64,000 bases of DNA from Anaerolineaceae bacterium (GCA_029975475.1 JARKPB010000008.1:868001-932000); one strand, 5' to 3'. Numbered from the stretch's first letter, positions 27,714-36,720 are shown. Notes: generated by a model from the sequence alone, not told the origin. Numbers and translations are program-made.

Positions 27714-28313
27714 ATGAAAACATACCTGGCTGTTCTTGAATATATCCAGGCCCATGCGGGTTGCGACAGTGCGGAAATCGCTCGCGGTCTTTCCCTTTCT
27801 GCCGCAGCCATTCGCCACCATCTACGCCGGCTTTGCGCTGAAGGCCTGACGGTTTCAAGCCCGGCGCCAGTTTCAAAACCTGGCAGAACTGCACGCAGAT
27901 ACTTTCGCGTCGGCCAAAGTCAATTGCTGGCAAATCAATCCGTGCTGCGCGCCTTCCTGACAGCGCTGCAGTAGAACACTCCCCTGTCTGAAGAATTGAT
28001 TTTATCGGTGGCTGAAAAACTTGCCCCCGCCGCATCAGAAAAGCCGATTCGCAAGCGGTTACTGAGTGCGGTGGAACATTTAAAAGAGAAAGGGTATGCC
28101 GCCTACTGGGAAGCCGGCAAAGACGGCCCGCGAATTTTTCTACGTCAGTGCCCGTTCTTTAACGCGGAAGGAACCGAGCCTGCCCTGTGCAAAATTGATG
28201 CCGCTTTCCTCGAGCGGTTAACTGGCAGCGCGGGAACCCTCCAGCCCATCTGGCAGCAAGCCCCCCAAAAATCCTGTGTCTTCAGCCTGAATCAGACAGC
28301 AGACAGCGCATAA
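27714..28313 (+). pseudogene. SufR-like (COG2345) transcriptional regulator interrupted by an in-frame TAG
   Basis: One reading frame runs from the ATG at 27714 to 28313, broken only by TAG at 27972-27974. The first 86 residues are a winged helix (IARGLSLSAAAIRHHLRRLCAEGLTVSS, KPGRTARRYFRV). The second part, in the same frame, holds CPFFNAEGTEPALC and a later SCVFSL. This resembles the C-terminal iron-sulfur domain of SufR-like repressors, with three Cys. A single C-to-T change (CAG to TAG) would explain the stop. Alternatives are amber readthrough, a sequence error, or two separate polypeptides. It is divergent from the Fe-S-rich nuo/mrp operon. Confidence 0.75.
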
Positions 28314-28331
28314 TTTTGCCGCTGTCTGCTG
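28297..28331 (+). terminator. Hairpin at the end of the SufR-like gene
   Basis: 12-bp arms CAGCAGACAGCG (28297-28308) and CGCTGTCTGCTG (28320-28331) around an 11-nt loop overlap the stop codon. A weak T run follows at 28338. It separates this gene from the convergent glmS. Confidence 0.6.
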
Positions 28332-28349
28332 CTAGAATTTTCCCTGAGT

Positions 28350-30191
28350 TTATTCAACCGTGACCGATTTTGCCAGATTGCGCGGCTGATCGACATCCAA
28401 TCCGCGCAGCGAGGCGATATGATAGGCGAGAATTTGCAGCGGAATGACGGTCACGACCGGGCTTAACATCCAGGGCGTTTCCGGTACCCAGAGAACGTGA
28501 TCAGCCAGCTCTGCAGCCCGGCTGTCCCCGTCAGTGGCGACCGCCACGACAATCCCCCCGCGCGCTTTTGCCTGTTCAATTTGGCTGATCATTTTTTCAT
28601 ACCACGGATCGCGCGGCGCGATGGCGACAACCGGCATATCTTTGTCAATTAAGGCGATTGGCCCGTGCTTCATTTCACCCGCCGGATAGGCTTCCGCATG
28701 GATATACGAAATTTCTTTGAGTTTTAACGCGCCTTCATACGCGATCGGCATGTTGATTCCGCGCCCTAGATAGAGCGCGTCGCGAGTGTCTTTCAGCGAG
28801 GCTGCCACCCGCTCAACGTCCGCTTCGCGGTCCAGACAACTGCCGGCCAGATCGGGAACCAGGCGCAGATCAGCCACCAGACGCCGCCGGGTTTTTTCGT
28901 CGATCACCCCGCGGAGATCCGCCAGCAGAATCGCCAGCATATACAAATCCACCAGCGGCGCGGTAAACGCTTTGGTCGAAGCGACCCCGATTTCGGGCCC
29001 GGCTTGCATGGAAATATATCCATCTGCCAGCCGCATGGCCTGCGAACCAATCGCGTTCACGATAGACCAGATGACCGCGCCTTTCTGCCTGGCTTCTTCC
29101 ATAGCAGCCAGCGTGTCCGCGGTTTCTCCGGACTGAGAAATGGCAAGCAGCACCGTGCGGTCGTTTACAATCGGATCGCGGTACCGGAACTCGCTGGCAA
29201 TGTCCACTTCACACGGAATCCGGGCGATTTTTTCAATCAGCACTTTGCCGACCATGGCAGCGTAAGATGCCGTCCCGCAGGCAGTGAGGATGATTTTATC
29301 CACACGCCTGACGAGTTCCTCGGTCGCGTTTAATTGCGGGATGCGGACGCGCCCTTCCTCAAAATCAACCCTGCCTGCCAGCGTATCGGTTAAAGAGCGC
29401 ACCTGCTCGTGAATTTCTTTTTGCATGAAATGGCGGTACTCGCCTTTTTCTGCAGCCACCGGGTCCCAGGATATGACGCTCGGTTTAATGCTGACCTCGC
29501 TGCCGTCCAGGGTTTTCACTTTGACGCCCTTTCGGGTAACAACAGCCATCTGGCGCGATTCAAGAAAAATAACCCGGCGGGTATGTTCCAGAATCGCCGG
29601 AATATCCGAAGCGATAAAATTCTCTCCCTGGCCCAACCCAATGACAACTCCTCCGGCGTTCCCGATGCGAGCGGCGAAAATCTTGTCGGGTTCCTCTGAG
29701 CAGAATGCCACGACGCCGTGCGCCCCTTTCAGCAGCTTTAAGGATTCGAGCATGGCTGTTTCCATACTGCCGCTGATCGAGTAATATTTTTCCAGCAGGT
29801 GAACAATGGTTTCCGTGTCCGTTTCAGACTGAAAAACCACCCCTTCAGCCAAGAGTTCCTCGCGCAGTTCGAGAAAATTCTCCACAATTCCGTTGTGAAC
29901 CACCACGACTTTGCCAGTGCTGCTGACGTGGGGATGGGCGTTGCGGGCGGTTGGCACCCCGTGAGTCGCCCACCGGGTATGGCCGATGCCCAGCGGTCCG
30001 CTGACGGGCTGCTCTGCCACCAGCGCTTCCAGACGCGAAAGTTTACCCGCGTCTCTGCGAACCTCAATGTTTCCATCCGTGTAAACAGCAATACCGGCTG
30101 AGTCGTATCCGCGGTATTCAAGCTTTTTCAAACCATCTAAGATAATCGGCGTGGCGTTCTGGTCACCGATGTAGCCTACGATTCCACACAT
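28350..30191 (-). CDS. glmS: Glutamine--fructose-6-phosphate aminotransferase (isomerizing)
   Basis: First enzyme of hexosamine synthesis: fructose-6-phosphate plus glutamine gives glucosamine-6-phosphate for the cell wall. The 613-aa protein begins MCGIVGYIG, the Cys at position 2 being the Ntn nucleophile. It continues with EYRGYDSAGIAV and the GHTRWATHG glutaminase motif, then two SIS isomerase domains (ISQSGETADTLAAMEEA; the C-terminal YPAGEMKHGPIALID) and ends DQPRNLAKSVTVE. The start at 30191 was chosen because Cys2 must follow the initiator Met. GAAGGAG lies upstream and a glmS ribozyme occupies the leader. Confidence 0.97.
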   Translation of the reverse strand: MCGIVGYIGDQNATPIILDGLKKLEYRGYDSAGIAVYTDGNIEVRRDAGKLSRLEALVAEQPVSGPLGIGHTRWATHGVPTARNAHPHVSSTGKVVVVHNGIVENFLELREELLAEGVVFQSETDTETIVHLLEKYYSISGSMETAMLESLKLLKGAHGVVAFCSEEPDKIFAARIGNAGGVVIGLGQGENFIASDIPAILEHTRRVIFLESRQMAVVTRKGVKVKTLDGSEVSIKPSVISWDPVAAEKGEYRHFMQKEIHEQVRSLTDTLAGRVDFEEGRVRIPQLNATEELVRRVDKIILTACGTASYAAMVGKVLIEKIARIPCEVDIASEFRYRDPIVNDRTVLLAISQSGETADTLAAMEEARQKGAVIWSIVNAIGSQAMRLADGYISMQAGPEIGVASTKAFTAPLVDLYMLAILLADLRGVIDEKTRRRLVADLRLVPDLAGSCLDREADVERVAASLKDTRDALYLGRGINMPIAYEGALKLKEISYIHAEAYPAGEMKHGPIALIDKDMPVVAIAPRDPWYEKMISQIEQAKARGGIVVAVATDGDSRAAELADHVLWVPETPWMLSPVVTVIPLQILAYHIASLRGLDVDQPRNLAKSVTVE

Positions 30192-30217
30192 CTGTGTCTC
30201 CTTCGATAAATATGCGC

Positions 30218-30404
30218 GGCAGCAGACCGCAGGCCTGCCGTGCATCCTTTGTGATTTGATTTGGGAATGGATGGGAGGCGCTGCTCCCGAAAGGCTTCCG
30301 CTGATCCTTCGATTTTCCCGGCGAAATTGGTTTGGCCGGTTAACCCCACCCCGCGGCGGGGAACCTTTCTCCTCGTCAACCGGCTTGCGACCGGTCCGTG
30401 CGCT
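30218..30404 (-). ncRNA. glmS ribozyme (glucosamine-6-phosphate riboswitch)
   Basis: The leader of glmS carries the pieces of a glmS ribozyme in the right order. The cleavage site A|GCGC is at 30404/30403, with GGAC following. P1 is the hairpin at about 30378-30397. The conserved GTTGACGAGG is the complement of 30371-30380. GAAAGG (30364-30369) pairs with CCTTTC (30289-30294). The segment resembling ATCGAA..GCGGAtGCC is the complement of 30293-30313. Then come a P3-like GGGAG/CTCCC hairpin (30273-30288) and a P4-like stem (30218-30239). There is an unusual extra segment of about 45 nt between 30314 and 30363. Glucosamine-6-phosphate would trigger self-cleavage and lower glmS mRNA. Confidence 0.75.
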
Positions 30405-30447
30405 GGTCCATTCCTGACCTTACCTTCTAATCGACCTCCTCGGCGCT

Positions 30448-30453
30448 ATTATA
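30448..30453 (-). promoter_or_regulatory. -10 box for glmS
   Basis: TATAAT on the - strand (complement of 30448-30453). The start site would be near 30441, about 37 bases before the ribozyme cleavage site. The -35 region is weak. Confidence 0.5.
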
Positions 30454-30489
30454 CCTTAGCTTTTACAGTATTCATCAGATTTACCGGGC

Positions 30490-30495
30490 TATAAT
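30490..30495 (+). promoter_or_regulatory. -10 box directly before the membrane protein gene
   Basis: TATAAT at 30490-30495, only 6 bases from the ATG at 30502. If used, transcription would begin at or next to the start codon, giving a leaderless mRNA. No ribosome-binding site is visible. Confidence 0.4.
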
Positions 30496-30501
30496 TCTGC
30501 T

Positions 30502-31164
30502 ATGCAAGGCACACCAATCCAAGTCAGCGCGCCGCCTGATGCGCGGGACTCCATTGATCCCAAACGCAAACCGACCTCCGGCTGCGGGCTGCATTTCATC
30601 CTGATCAGCGGGGGTTTCGCCCTTCTGGCCATTACCTTTCTGGTGGTTTATTTTCGGATCAACACAGACGCATTTGGGCTTCTCGCTCCCAACTTTGCCG
30701 CCTTCTCACCGAATAAAAACTATACGCGTTTTGACTCTCCGGACGGCCGTTACTGGGAGCTGATTTATGAAACGACCCGAACGCGCACATTTACCGGTCA
30801 GGTTCGCTACGCCGGGCCGATTCGGATCTCAACTTACCCTTTTCTAACCCATGATTTGCTCATCACCAGCGGTGATTTTTCTGATCCAGATCTTGTCGCT
30901 GTCTCCGTGATCGACCATAAATTTTTCTGGGCCAGCCGCAGCGATCACTACCCGCAGGGATCCATCCATCTGCTCCATATTGTTCCCCAAACCGAAGCCA
31001 TTTACCGCCAGCTGCTCAAGATTCGCGAAGGCGACACCGTCTCGATTAGCGGTGTGGAAATCCAGCGGATCCAGGCGTACTCAAATACAGGGGAGCCGTC
31101 TGGCTGGTGGCAGGACGCCGGTTGCAACACCATTACGGTTACAGCGGTTAATACCGAAGAATAA
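30502..31164 (+). CDS. Hypothetical single-pass membrane protein
   Basis: No family recognised. The 220-aa protein has a polar N-terminus (about 1-30, Pro/Lys rich), one transmembrane helix (about 33-53, FILISGGFALLAITFLVVYF) and an extracytoplasmic domain of about 165 residues rich in beta-type sequence, ending in a Cys-containing segment (WWQDAGCNTITVTAV). The domain could be a sortase- or chaperone-like sensor, but I see no catalytic motif. It has its own -10 box, divergent from glmS. Confidence 0.65.
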   Translation: MQGTPIQVSAPPDARDSIDPKRKPTSGCGLHFILISGGFALLAITFLVVYFRINTDAFGLLAPNFAAFSPNKNYTRFDSPDGRYWELIYETTRTRTFTGQVRYAGPIRISTYPFLTHDLLITSGDFSDPDLVAVSVIDHKFFWASRSDHYPQGSIHLLHIVPQTEAIYRQLLKIREGDTVSISGVEIQRIQAYSNTGEPSGWWQDAGCNTITVTAVNTEE

Positions 31165-31235
31165 CGCAAAGTCAGTTGAAATCCTCCCGCATAACGATAC
31201 AATTAATACCAACACACTATCTAAGCGAGGGAATT

Positions 31236-31760
31236 ATGGAGTTAAAAGACCTGAAAATATTATCCTTTATAGCCGATGAGTACGAAGATCTGGAATTCTG
31301 GGTGCCCGCCATGCGCCTGCAGGAAGAAGGAGCCGAGATCATCGTGGCCGGAAAAACTGCTGGAACCTCCTTCCGAGGTAAGGCTGGCGTAAGCGCCCGC
31401 TCTCAGCTCTCCTTCGCAAGCGTTGACCCGTCAGGATATCACGCCCTCTTGATCCCGGGCGGCTGGGCGCCGGATAAATTACGCCGGGACGCTGCGGTGC
31501 TTGAAATCACCCGCCAGATGTACCAGTCCGGCAAAATCATCGGGATGATCTGCCACGCCGGTCTGGTCGGCATCAGTGCTGGAATTGTTAAAGGCCATAA
31601 AGCCACCGGCAGTGAAGGAATCAAGGACGACTTAATCAATGCGGGCGCAGAATGGGTGGACGCCCCTGCCTTTCGCAGCGGAAATCTGGTCTGGGGCAGA
31701 GTGGTCGCAGATATACCCCATTACTGCCGCGAACTGGTCGCTGCGCTCAAAGCGCTTTGA
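31236..31760 (+). CDS. DJ-1/PfpI family protein
   Basis: A 174-aa member of the class I glutamine-amidotransferase-like DJ-1/PfpI family, whose members act as proteases, glyoxalases or deglycases. The nucleophile elbow IIGMICHAGLVGIS carries the reactive Cys. A preceding Glu (ADEYEDLEFWVP) and GGWAPDKLRRD complete the usual pocket. The ATG at 31236 is preceded by GCGAGGGA; the open frame extends upstream without ribosome-binding signal. Compared with PfpI the His after the Cys is present (CHAG). Confidence 0.85.
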   Translation: MELKDLKILSFIADEYEDLEFWVPAMRLQEEGAEIIVAGKTAGTSFRGKAGVSARSQLSFASVDPSGYHALLIPGGWAPDKLRRDAAVLEITRQMYQSGKIIGMICHAGLVGISAGIVKGHKATGSEGIKDDLINAGAEWVDAPAFRSGNLVWGRVVADIPHYCRELVAALKAL

Positions 31761-31873
31761 AACCCAGAGATTTCCGGCATCGAAAGCATTACCCGGGGCT
31801 AACCGGCAACCCATTTGACCGGGTTCTTCACCGCGCCCTGCGGCTGGAGCGGGTTCCCGCCCCGCTGATTTTC

Positions 31874-32914
31874 TTGCTGCTCACCCTCCTGGCCGCGCTC
31901 GCCAGCCTGGGCCGCTGGCAGGCCGCCCTGATATACGCGCTGGCATTTTACATCGACTATCTGCTGCTCGCGCTGCTCCCCGAAACGAGAATCTCTTATG
32001 GCCCGGTCAAGCCGCCAGCGCTTATGCTGGCTTGTCTGCGTTTGCTGTTCTTCTGGCTGCCCATTTATCCGCTGCTGCTTATCCAGGGGGTGGGCACATT
32101 GCTCGTCATCTACGGCTTTTACATCGAACCCCATCATCTTCAAATTTCATACCAGCGTTACCCAATCTCCGGACAATCCGGTGCAGCACCGGTACGGATT
32201 GCGCATCTGTCAGATTTACATATCGAGCGTCTTTCTTTCCGGGAAGAAAAAGTGCTGCAGAAGCTGGAGGAAATCCGTCCTGATGCGATCTTGATCACCG
32301 GCGACCTCTTGAACCTGTCGTTCCTTGAAGATCCAACCGCCATCCAAGATGCGCGCGCTTTTCTCACCCGCCTGCATGCGCCTGAAGGGGTATTCTTTGT
32401 CTCCGGAAGTCCAGTGGTGGATTTACCAGATCTCGTTCCTGCCATTCTAAATGGGCTGCCGTTGATCTGGTTGAAGCATGAGGCGAAAACACTTCACATC
32501 AACGGTCAAGAGCTGACCCTGATCGGGATCAGCTGCAGCCACAAACCGGAAGATGATTTTCGGGACCTTAAATCCGTGATTCCTGAAAAGAAGCGCGGGA
32601 CGCAAATCCTGCTTTACCACAGCCCCGATCTCGCGCCGCTCAGCGCGCGGCTGCCCGTTGATCTCCAGCTGAGCGGCCACACCCACGGCGGTCAGGTGCG
32701 GCTGCCTTTCATTGGCGCCCTGTTCACCGGGTCGCTTTACGGCCGGGCTTTTCAGGCTGGAAGATATCTGATTGGAAACACAACCCTGTATATCTCGCGC
32801 GGTTTGGGCCTGGAAGGCGCGGCCGCCCCCCGGGTTCGATTCCTCTGCCCGCCGGAAATCATCCTCTGGGAGATTTTTCCCGCATCAAAGCAGGAACATG
32901 GCATCGCCGAATGA
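31874..32914 (+). CDS. Membrane-anchored metallophosphoesterase with altered GNHD motif
   Basis: A calcineurin-like phosphoesterase preceded by two or three hydrophobic segments. Present are RIAHLSDLHIERL, DAILITGDLLNL, ILLYHSPDL and LSGHTHGGQVRLPF. The third motif, normally GNHD, reads SGSPVVDL, so the conserved Asn-His is missing. The start is uncertain. The frame is open from an ATG at 31652, inside the DJ-1 gene, with no ATG/GTG/TTG until TTG at 31874 (used here, 346 aa). Coding-like residues (NPFDRVLHRALRLERVP) lie just upstream, so a rare start codon is possible. It overlaps the 3' end of queA by 30 bases, convergently. Confidence 0.75.
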   Translation: MLLTLLAALASLGRWQAALIYALAFYIDYLLLALLPETRISYGPVKPPALMLACLRLLFFWLPIYPLLLIQGVGTLLVIYGFYIEPHHLQISYQRYPISGQSGAAPVRIAHLSDLHIERLSFREEKVLQKLEEIRPDAILITGDLLNLSFLEDPTAIQDARAFLTRLHAPEGVFFVSGSPVVDLPDLVPAILNGLPLIWLKHEAKTLHINGQELTLIGISCSHKPEDDFRDLKSVIPEKKRGTQILLYHSPDLAPLSARLPVDLQLSGHTHGGQVRLPFIGALFTGSLYGRAFQAGRYLIGNTTLYISRGLGLEGAAAPRVRFLCPPEIILWEIFPASKQEHGIAE

Positions 32915-33898
32915 AAAAAACCGGTATTCCAGACGGACGGCTTCTGCGTAGGCGGCCAGAATATTTTCCCGCCCGGCGAATGCGGAAACAAGCATGAGCA
33001 GGGTTGACTTTGGCAGGTGAAAATTGGTCACCATCGCGTCTACAACTTTGAAGCGAAAACCCGGCAGGATGTACAGGCTGGTTGGCCCGCTGACCGGAGT
33101 GACCAGTTGTTTTTCTTCATCCCAGGCGCTCTCCAGCGTGCGCACGCTGGTCGTTCCCACGGCAATCACCCGCCGGCCGTCGCTCCTGGCCGCATTAATT
33201 TGGTCGGCTGTGGCTTGATTCACCTCGCGCCACTCGCTGTGGATCGCGTGCTGTGTGGGATCCTCCTCATGAACCGGCGCGAAGGTGTCCAGTCCGACAT
33301 GCAGCAATACCCGGGCAAATTCGACCTTTTGTTTTTCCAACCGGTCAATCAATTCGCGGGTAAAATGCAGCCCGGCTGTCGGCGCCGCCGCGGACCCGTC
33401 GACAGCCGCAAAAACGGTCTGGTAGCGCTGAGGATCTTCCAGACGGGTTCGGATATACGGCGGCAGCGGCATCTGTCCGCGAGCTTTTAAATACGGTTCA
33501 ACCGGCTGATCAAATTCGATTTCGCGCCGCGAACCCTCCAGTTCCGCTGCGATGCAGGCGGCGCCCCCATCCAGCAGAGTTAACTTCTGGCCAGCGCGAA
33601 GATGTTTTCCGCCAACCAGCGCTTCCCAGCGGACAGCGCCGAGTTTTTTCAGCAAGAGCAGCTCGACTTTTCCGCCAGTGGGTTTGCGGGCAAAAATTCT
33701 GGCAGGTATAACCCGCGTTTCGTTGAGAACCAGCAGGTCTCCCGGTCGAAGATAGTCCCCGATGTTGTAGAAATGATCGTGAATCAGTCGGCCAGTGGCG
33801 CGTTCCATGACCATCAGGCGCGAATTATGGCGCGGCTCAACCGGCGTCTGGGCTATTCGCTCCAGCGGTAAATCATAATCAAAATCTTGGGTTTTCAC
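32885..33898 (-). CDS. queA: S-adenosylmethionine:tRNA ribosyltransferase-isomerase
   Basis: QueA transfers the ribosyl part of SAM to preQ1-modified tRNA, giving epoxyqueuosine at wobble position 34. The 337-aa protein (typical length) starts [23 protein letters not shown]. It has [47 protein letters not shown], and the C-terminal [21 protein letters not shown]. It follows ruvB on the other side by a 4-base overlap, a common ruvB-queA arrangement. A tgt homologue and a queuosine-precursor transporter lie 20-25 kb away in this window. Confidence 0.96.
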   Translation of the reverse strand: MKTQDFDYDLPLERIAQTPVEPRHNSRLMVMERATGRLIHDHFYNIGDYLRPGDLLVLNETRVIPARIFARKPTGGKVELLLLKKLGAVRWEALVGGKHLRAGQKLTLLDGGAACIAAELEGSRREIEFDQPVEPYLKARGQMPLPPYIRTRLEDPQRYQTVFAAVDGSAAAPTAGLHFTRELIDRLEKQKVEFARVLLHVGLDTFAPVHEEDPTQHAIHSEWREVNQATADQINAARSDGRRVIAVGTTSVRTLESAWDEEKQLVTPVSGPTSLYILPGFRFKVVDAMVTNFHLPKSTLLMLVSAFAGRENILAAYAEAVRLEYRFFSFGDAMFLL

Positions 33899-34926
33899 TC
33901 AAGCAATCTCGGTTGAGAATGTTCCGTCTTGTAAGGGACGTGCAAATGTTCGTAAGCACTGCGGGTTGCCACTCTGCCCTGAGGGGTGCGGTCTAAGAAG
34001 CCGAGCTGCAATAAATACGGTTCGACCACATCCATGATTGTGTCCGGCTCTTCGCTGATCGCCGCGGCAATAGTGGATAATCCTACCGGACCGCCCTGGT
34101 ATTTAAGAATGATGGTCTCGAGCACGCGCCGGTCAACATCATCCAGACCGAGCGGATCCACATTCAGCAAATTAAGCGCTTCCACAGCCACCTGACGGGT
34201 GATTTCTCCCCCCGCGCGCACCTGAGCAAAATCCCTCACCCGCCGCAGCATGCGCAGCGCGACCCTGGGTGTGCCCCGCGAGCGCAAAGCGATTTCCCGA
34301 ATGCCGTCGTCATCAGCGACCACGCCCAGCATGCGCGCGGCCCTCCACACGATTTCCTGGATCGCGCCGCGGTCATAATAATCCAGCCGGTACACAGCTC
34401 CAAATCGGGCGCGCAGGGGCGCGCTCACCAGAGCCAGTCGGGTGGTCGCGCCGATCACGGTAAAACGCGGCAATTTGAGGCGAATTGAACGGGCTGCAGG
34501 TCCTTTCCCGACCACAATATCCAGGGCGTAATCTTCCATCGCCGGGTAGAGTACTTCCTCAATTGCCCTGCCCAGGCGGTGAATTTCATCAATGAATAAA
34601 ATGTCTCCGCTGCGCAGATTGGTCAGGATCGAAGCCAGGTCTCCGGCGCGTTCAATTGCCGGGCCGGCTGTAACTTTGATGGCGACGCCCATTTCCACAG
34701 CCAGGACATGCGCCAGGGTTGTCTTCCCCAAACCCGGAGGGCCGTAAAACAGGACGTGATCCAGCGGTTCAGACCTCTGGCGGGCGGCAGAAATTAAAAT
34801 CTCCAGGTTTTCTTTTACCCCTTGCTGACCGATGATTTCACCAAGCCGTTTGGGGCGCAGGGTCTGGTCCAACCGGTCATCCGGTTTTGCAGAAGGGTCA
34901 ACCATGCGTTCGACAGCGTCGCTCAT
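33895..34926 (-). CDS. ruvB: Holliday junction branch migration helicase RuvB
   Basis: RuvB (343 aa) is the AAA+ motor that drives branch migration with RuvA during recombination. It shows [12 protein letters not shown], Walker [16 protein letters not shown], Walker [12 protein letters not shown], the sensor GATTR, and the C-terminal winged helix ([21 protein letters not shown]). The ATG at 34926 was taken from the conserved N-terminus; there is no good Shine-Dalgarno. A TATAAT box (complement of 34934-34939) sits 7 bases before it, so the transcript may be leaderless. Coupled to queA. Confidence 0.96.
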   Translation of the reverse strand: MSDAVERMVDPSAKPDDRLDQTLRPKRLGEIIGQQGVKENLEILISAARQRSEPLDHVLFYGPPGLGKTTLAHVLAVEMGVAIKVTAGPAIERAGDLASILTNLRSGDILFIDEIHRLGRAIEEVLYPAMEDYALDIVVGKGPAARSIRLKLPRFTVIGATTRLALVSAPLRARFGAVYRLDYYDRGAIQEIVWRAARMLGVVADDDGIREIALRSRGTPRVALRMLRRVRDFAQVRAGGEITRQVAVEALNLLNVDPLGLDDVDRRVLETIILKYQGGPVGLSTIAAAISEEPDTIMDVVEPYLLQLGFLDRTPQGRVATRSAYEHLHVPYKTEHSQPRLLE

Positions 34927-34933
34927 AAGCTTA

Positions 34934-34939
34934 ATTATA
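34934..34939 (-). promoter_or_regulatory. -10 box next to the ruvB start
   Basis: TATAAT on the - strand, 7 bases from the ATG, so the start site would coincide with the start codon. A TTAAGA -35-like hexamer stands 19 bases upstream. Confidence 0.45.
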
Positions 34940-34986
34940 CCTGAGTTGACTCTCCGCCTCTTAAGTTTACCGAAAGAGGGCTGTGC

Positions 34987-34992
34987 TATAAT
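34987..34992 (+). promoter_or_regulatory. Extended -10 promoter of upp
   Basis: TG-C-TATAAT with TATAAT at 34987-34992, 30 bases before the upp ATG. GGGAGGG follows as ribosome-binding site. Confidence 0.65.
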
Positions 34993-35022
34993 GCATAAAA
35001 TCTGCCGCTCCGGGAGGGACAC

Positions 35023-35649
35023 ATGCAAAATGTGATTGTTTCCAAACATCCGCTGGTTGCCCATAAACTTACCAAACTGCGCGATATCTCCACCGAGCCA
35101 AAAAAATTTCGTGAACTGGTGCGCGAGATCGCCGGTCTTTTATGTTATGAGGCTACCGCAGATTTGGAGACTATGCCGGTATCTGTAACCACCCCGCTGA
35201 CGGAAACCACCGGGGTTCACCTGAAAGAAAAGATTGGATTGGTTCCGATTCTGCGCTCAGGTCTGGGCATGGTGGAGGGAATTTGGGAACTGGTCCCTGG
35301 AGCAGAAGTCTGGCACATCGGTCTGTATCGAGACGAGAAAACCTTGAAACCAGTTCAGTACTACAACAAACTTCCCCTCGACCCGACCGTGTCGGTTTGT
35401 CTGATCCTGGATCCAATGCTGGCGACGGGCGGTTCCGCGGTGGCAACGGTGGATATTCTCAAGAACTGGGGAGTCCGAAAAATCAAATTTGTTGGGCTGA
35501 TTGGCGCGCCAGAAGGAATCAAAGCGCTGGAAACACACCACCCGGATGTGCCCATTCACCTGGCAGCGATTGACGAAAGATTAAACGAAAAAGGGTATAT
35601 TGTCCCCGGTCTGGGGGATGCTGGCGACCGCCAGTTTGGCACAGGTTGA
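35023..35649 (+). CDS. upp: Uracil phosphoribosyltransferase
   Basis: Pyrimidine salvage: uracil plus PRPP gives UMP. The 208-aa protein has the usual Upp landmarks: [13 protein letters not shown] at the N-terminus, [30 protein letters not shown], the PRPP loop [19 protein letters not shown], and the C-terminal uracil-binding [16 protein letters not shown]. It has its own promoter and a strong terminator, so it is monocistronic. Confidence 0.97.
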   Translation: MQNVIVSKHPLVAHKLTKLRDISTEPKKFRELVREIAGLLCYEATADLETMPVSVTTPLTETTGVHLKEKIGLVPILRSGLGMVEGIWELVPGAEVWHIGLYRDEKTLKPVQYYNKLPLDPTVSVCLILDPMLATGGSAVATVDILKNWGVRKIKFVGLIGAPEGIKALETHHPDVPIHLAAIDERLNEKGYIVPGLGDAGDRQFGTG

Positions 35650-35656
35650 AATTTAG

Positions 35657-35685
35657 CGGCCGGGAATTCACCCGGCCGTTTTTTT
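35657..35685 (+). terminator. Intrinsic terminator of upp
   Basis: CGGCCGGG (35657-35664) and CCCGGCCG (35671-35678) with a 6-nt loop and seven T. It overlaps the last codon of the convergent moaA. Confidence 0.92.
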
Positions 35686-36673
35686 ATCCGCCAATCTGCA
35701 TCATACAGCGATTAACCGGGTGAACCTGGTGATCCAACTGATGGCCAACTGGTTTCAAATCCACCGCCTTCTGCAGGTAAGGCATCAAATCTTCACCACT
35801 GCGCAAGGCATCACGGATGTTTACCTCTGTATCGCTCAGCAGACACGGCCTTAAACTGCCGTCCGCTGTCAGGCGGATTCGATTACACCCATCGCAAAAC
35901 GCGTGGCCAATTGGAGAGATGAACCCGATTAAACCGCTTGCGCCGGGAAGCCGGTACATCCTTGCAGGACCTGAGCCGGGGTATCTTCCGTTGGCAGGTT
36001 GAAGACCCAGTTTCCCTAACCTGGCGAGCATCCTGTCGATCGGATAATACATTTCCGCGGGGTCTGGAAAATCGCTGCCCCAGAACTGCTGATTATTCAC
36101 CGGCATCATCTCGATAAAACGAATATGCCACGGGCGGGTTAGGCTCAATTGAGCCAGGGCTTCCAGCTCGTCGTCATTTACACCCTTCATTACCACGGTG
36201 TTGATCTTGATCAGCGCCAGTCCGGCTGCTTCGGCTGCCTGTATCCCGGCTAAAACAGAATCAAGTGAGCCGCCCCGTGTAATTCGCTGAAATTTACCAG
36301 CATCCAGCGTATCAAGGCTGACGTTGATCCGCTTCAAGCCCGCGGCTGCAAGCGCATCAACCTGGTTTTCCAGCAAAATTCCGTTGGTGGTCAGGCTGAT
36401 ATCTTCAATACCTGGTATCCGCGCCAGCATCGCCACCAGCGCCGCCAGATTACCGCGCACCAGAGGTTCACCTCCCGTGATGCGCACATCGCTGACTCCC
36501 CCGCGCGCGGCCGCTTCAACCACTTGAGCGATTTCTTCATACCGCAGGATGGCTTCATGCGGCTGCCAGGTGATCCCTTCAGCGGGCATGCAGTATACGC
36601 AGCGTAAATTACAGCGGTCGGTAACGGAAATCCGCAGGTAGGTAATCCGTCTTCCAAAACGATCCTGCAGCAT
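35684..36673 (-). CDS. moaA: GTP 3',8-cyclase (molybdenum cofactor synthesis)
   Basis: Radical SAM enzyme that converts GTP into the cyclic precursor used for molybdopterin. The 329-aa protein has the N-terminal cluster motif CNLRCVYCMP (CxxxCxxC), the GGEP loop (VRITGGEPLVRG), the second cluster CDGCNRIRLTADGSLRPCL, and the conserved C-terminal GG. It stands alone: no moaC, moaE or mog in the window. The ATG follows GGAGCC at a short distance. Confidence 0.94.
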   Translation of the reverse strand: MLQDRFGRRITYLRISVTDRCNLRCVYCMPAEGITWQPHEAILRYEEIAQVVEAAARGGVSDVRITGGEPLVRGNLAALVAMLARIPGIEDISLTTNGILLENQVDALAAAGLKRINVSLDTLDAGKFQRITRGGSLDSVLAGIQAAEAAGLALIKINTVVMKGVNDDELEALAQLSLTRPWHIRFIEMMPVNNQQFWGSDFPDPAEMYYPIDRMLARLGKLGLQPANGRYPGSGPARMYRLPGASGLIGFISPIGHAFCDGCNRIRLTADGSLRPCLLSDTEVNIRDALRSGEDLMPYLQKAVDLKPVGHQLDHQVHPVNRCMMQIGG

Positions 36674-36720
36674 GATGTGGCTCCTTTGAGTCGTTTTATG
36701 ATTCTAACACAGCCAAAAAC

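Noticed and set aside
27103-27717. 204-aa open frame on the + strand across nuoB
   Set aside because: Antisense shadow of nuoB; no family-like motifs and no ribosome-binding site.
30441-30457. TATAATAGCGCC upstream of glmS as the ribozyme cleavage site
   Set aside because: It looks like the Bacillus site, but the downstream bases cannot form P1 with the strand before TTGACGAGG. The GCGC at 30400-30403 can, and TATAAT fits better as the -10 box.
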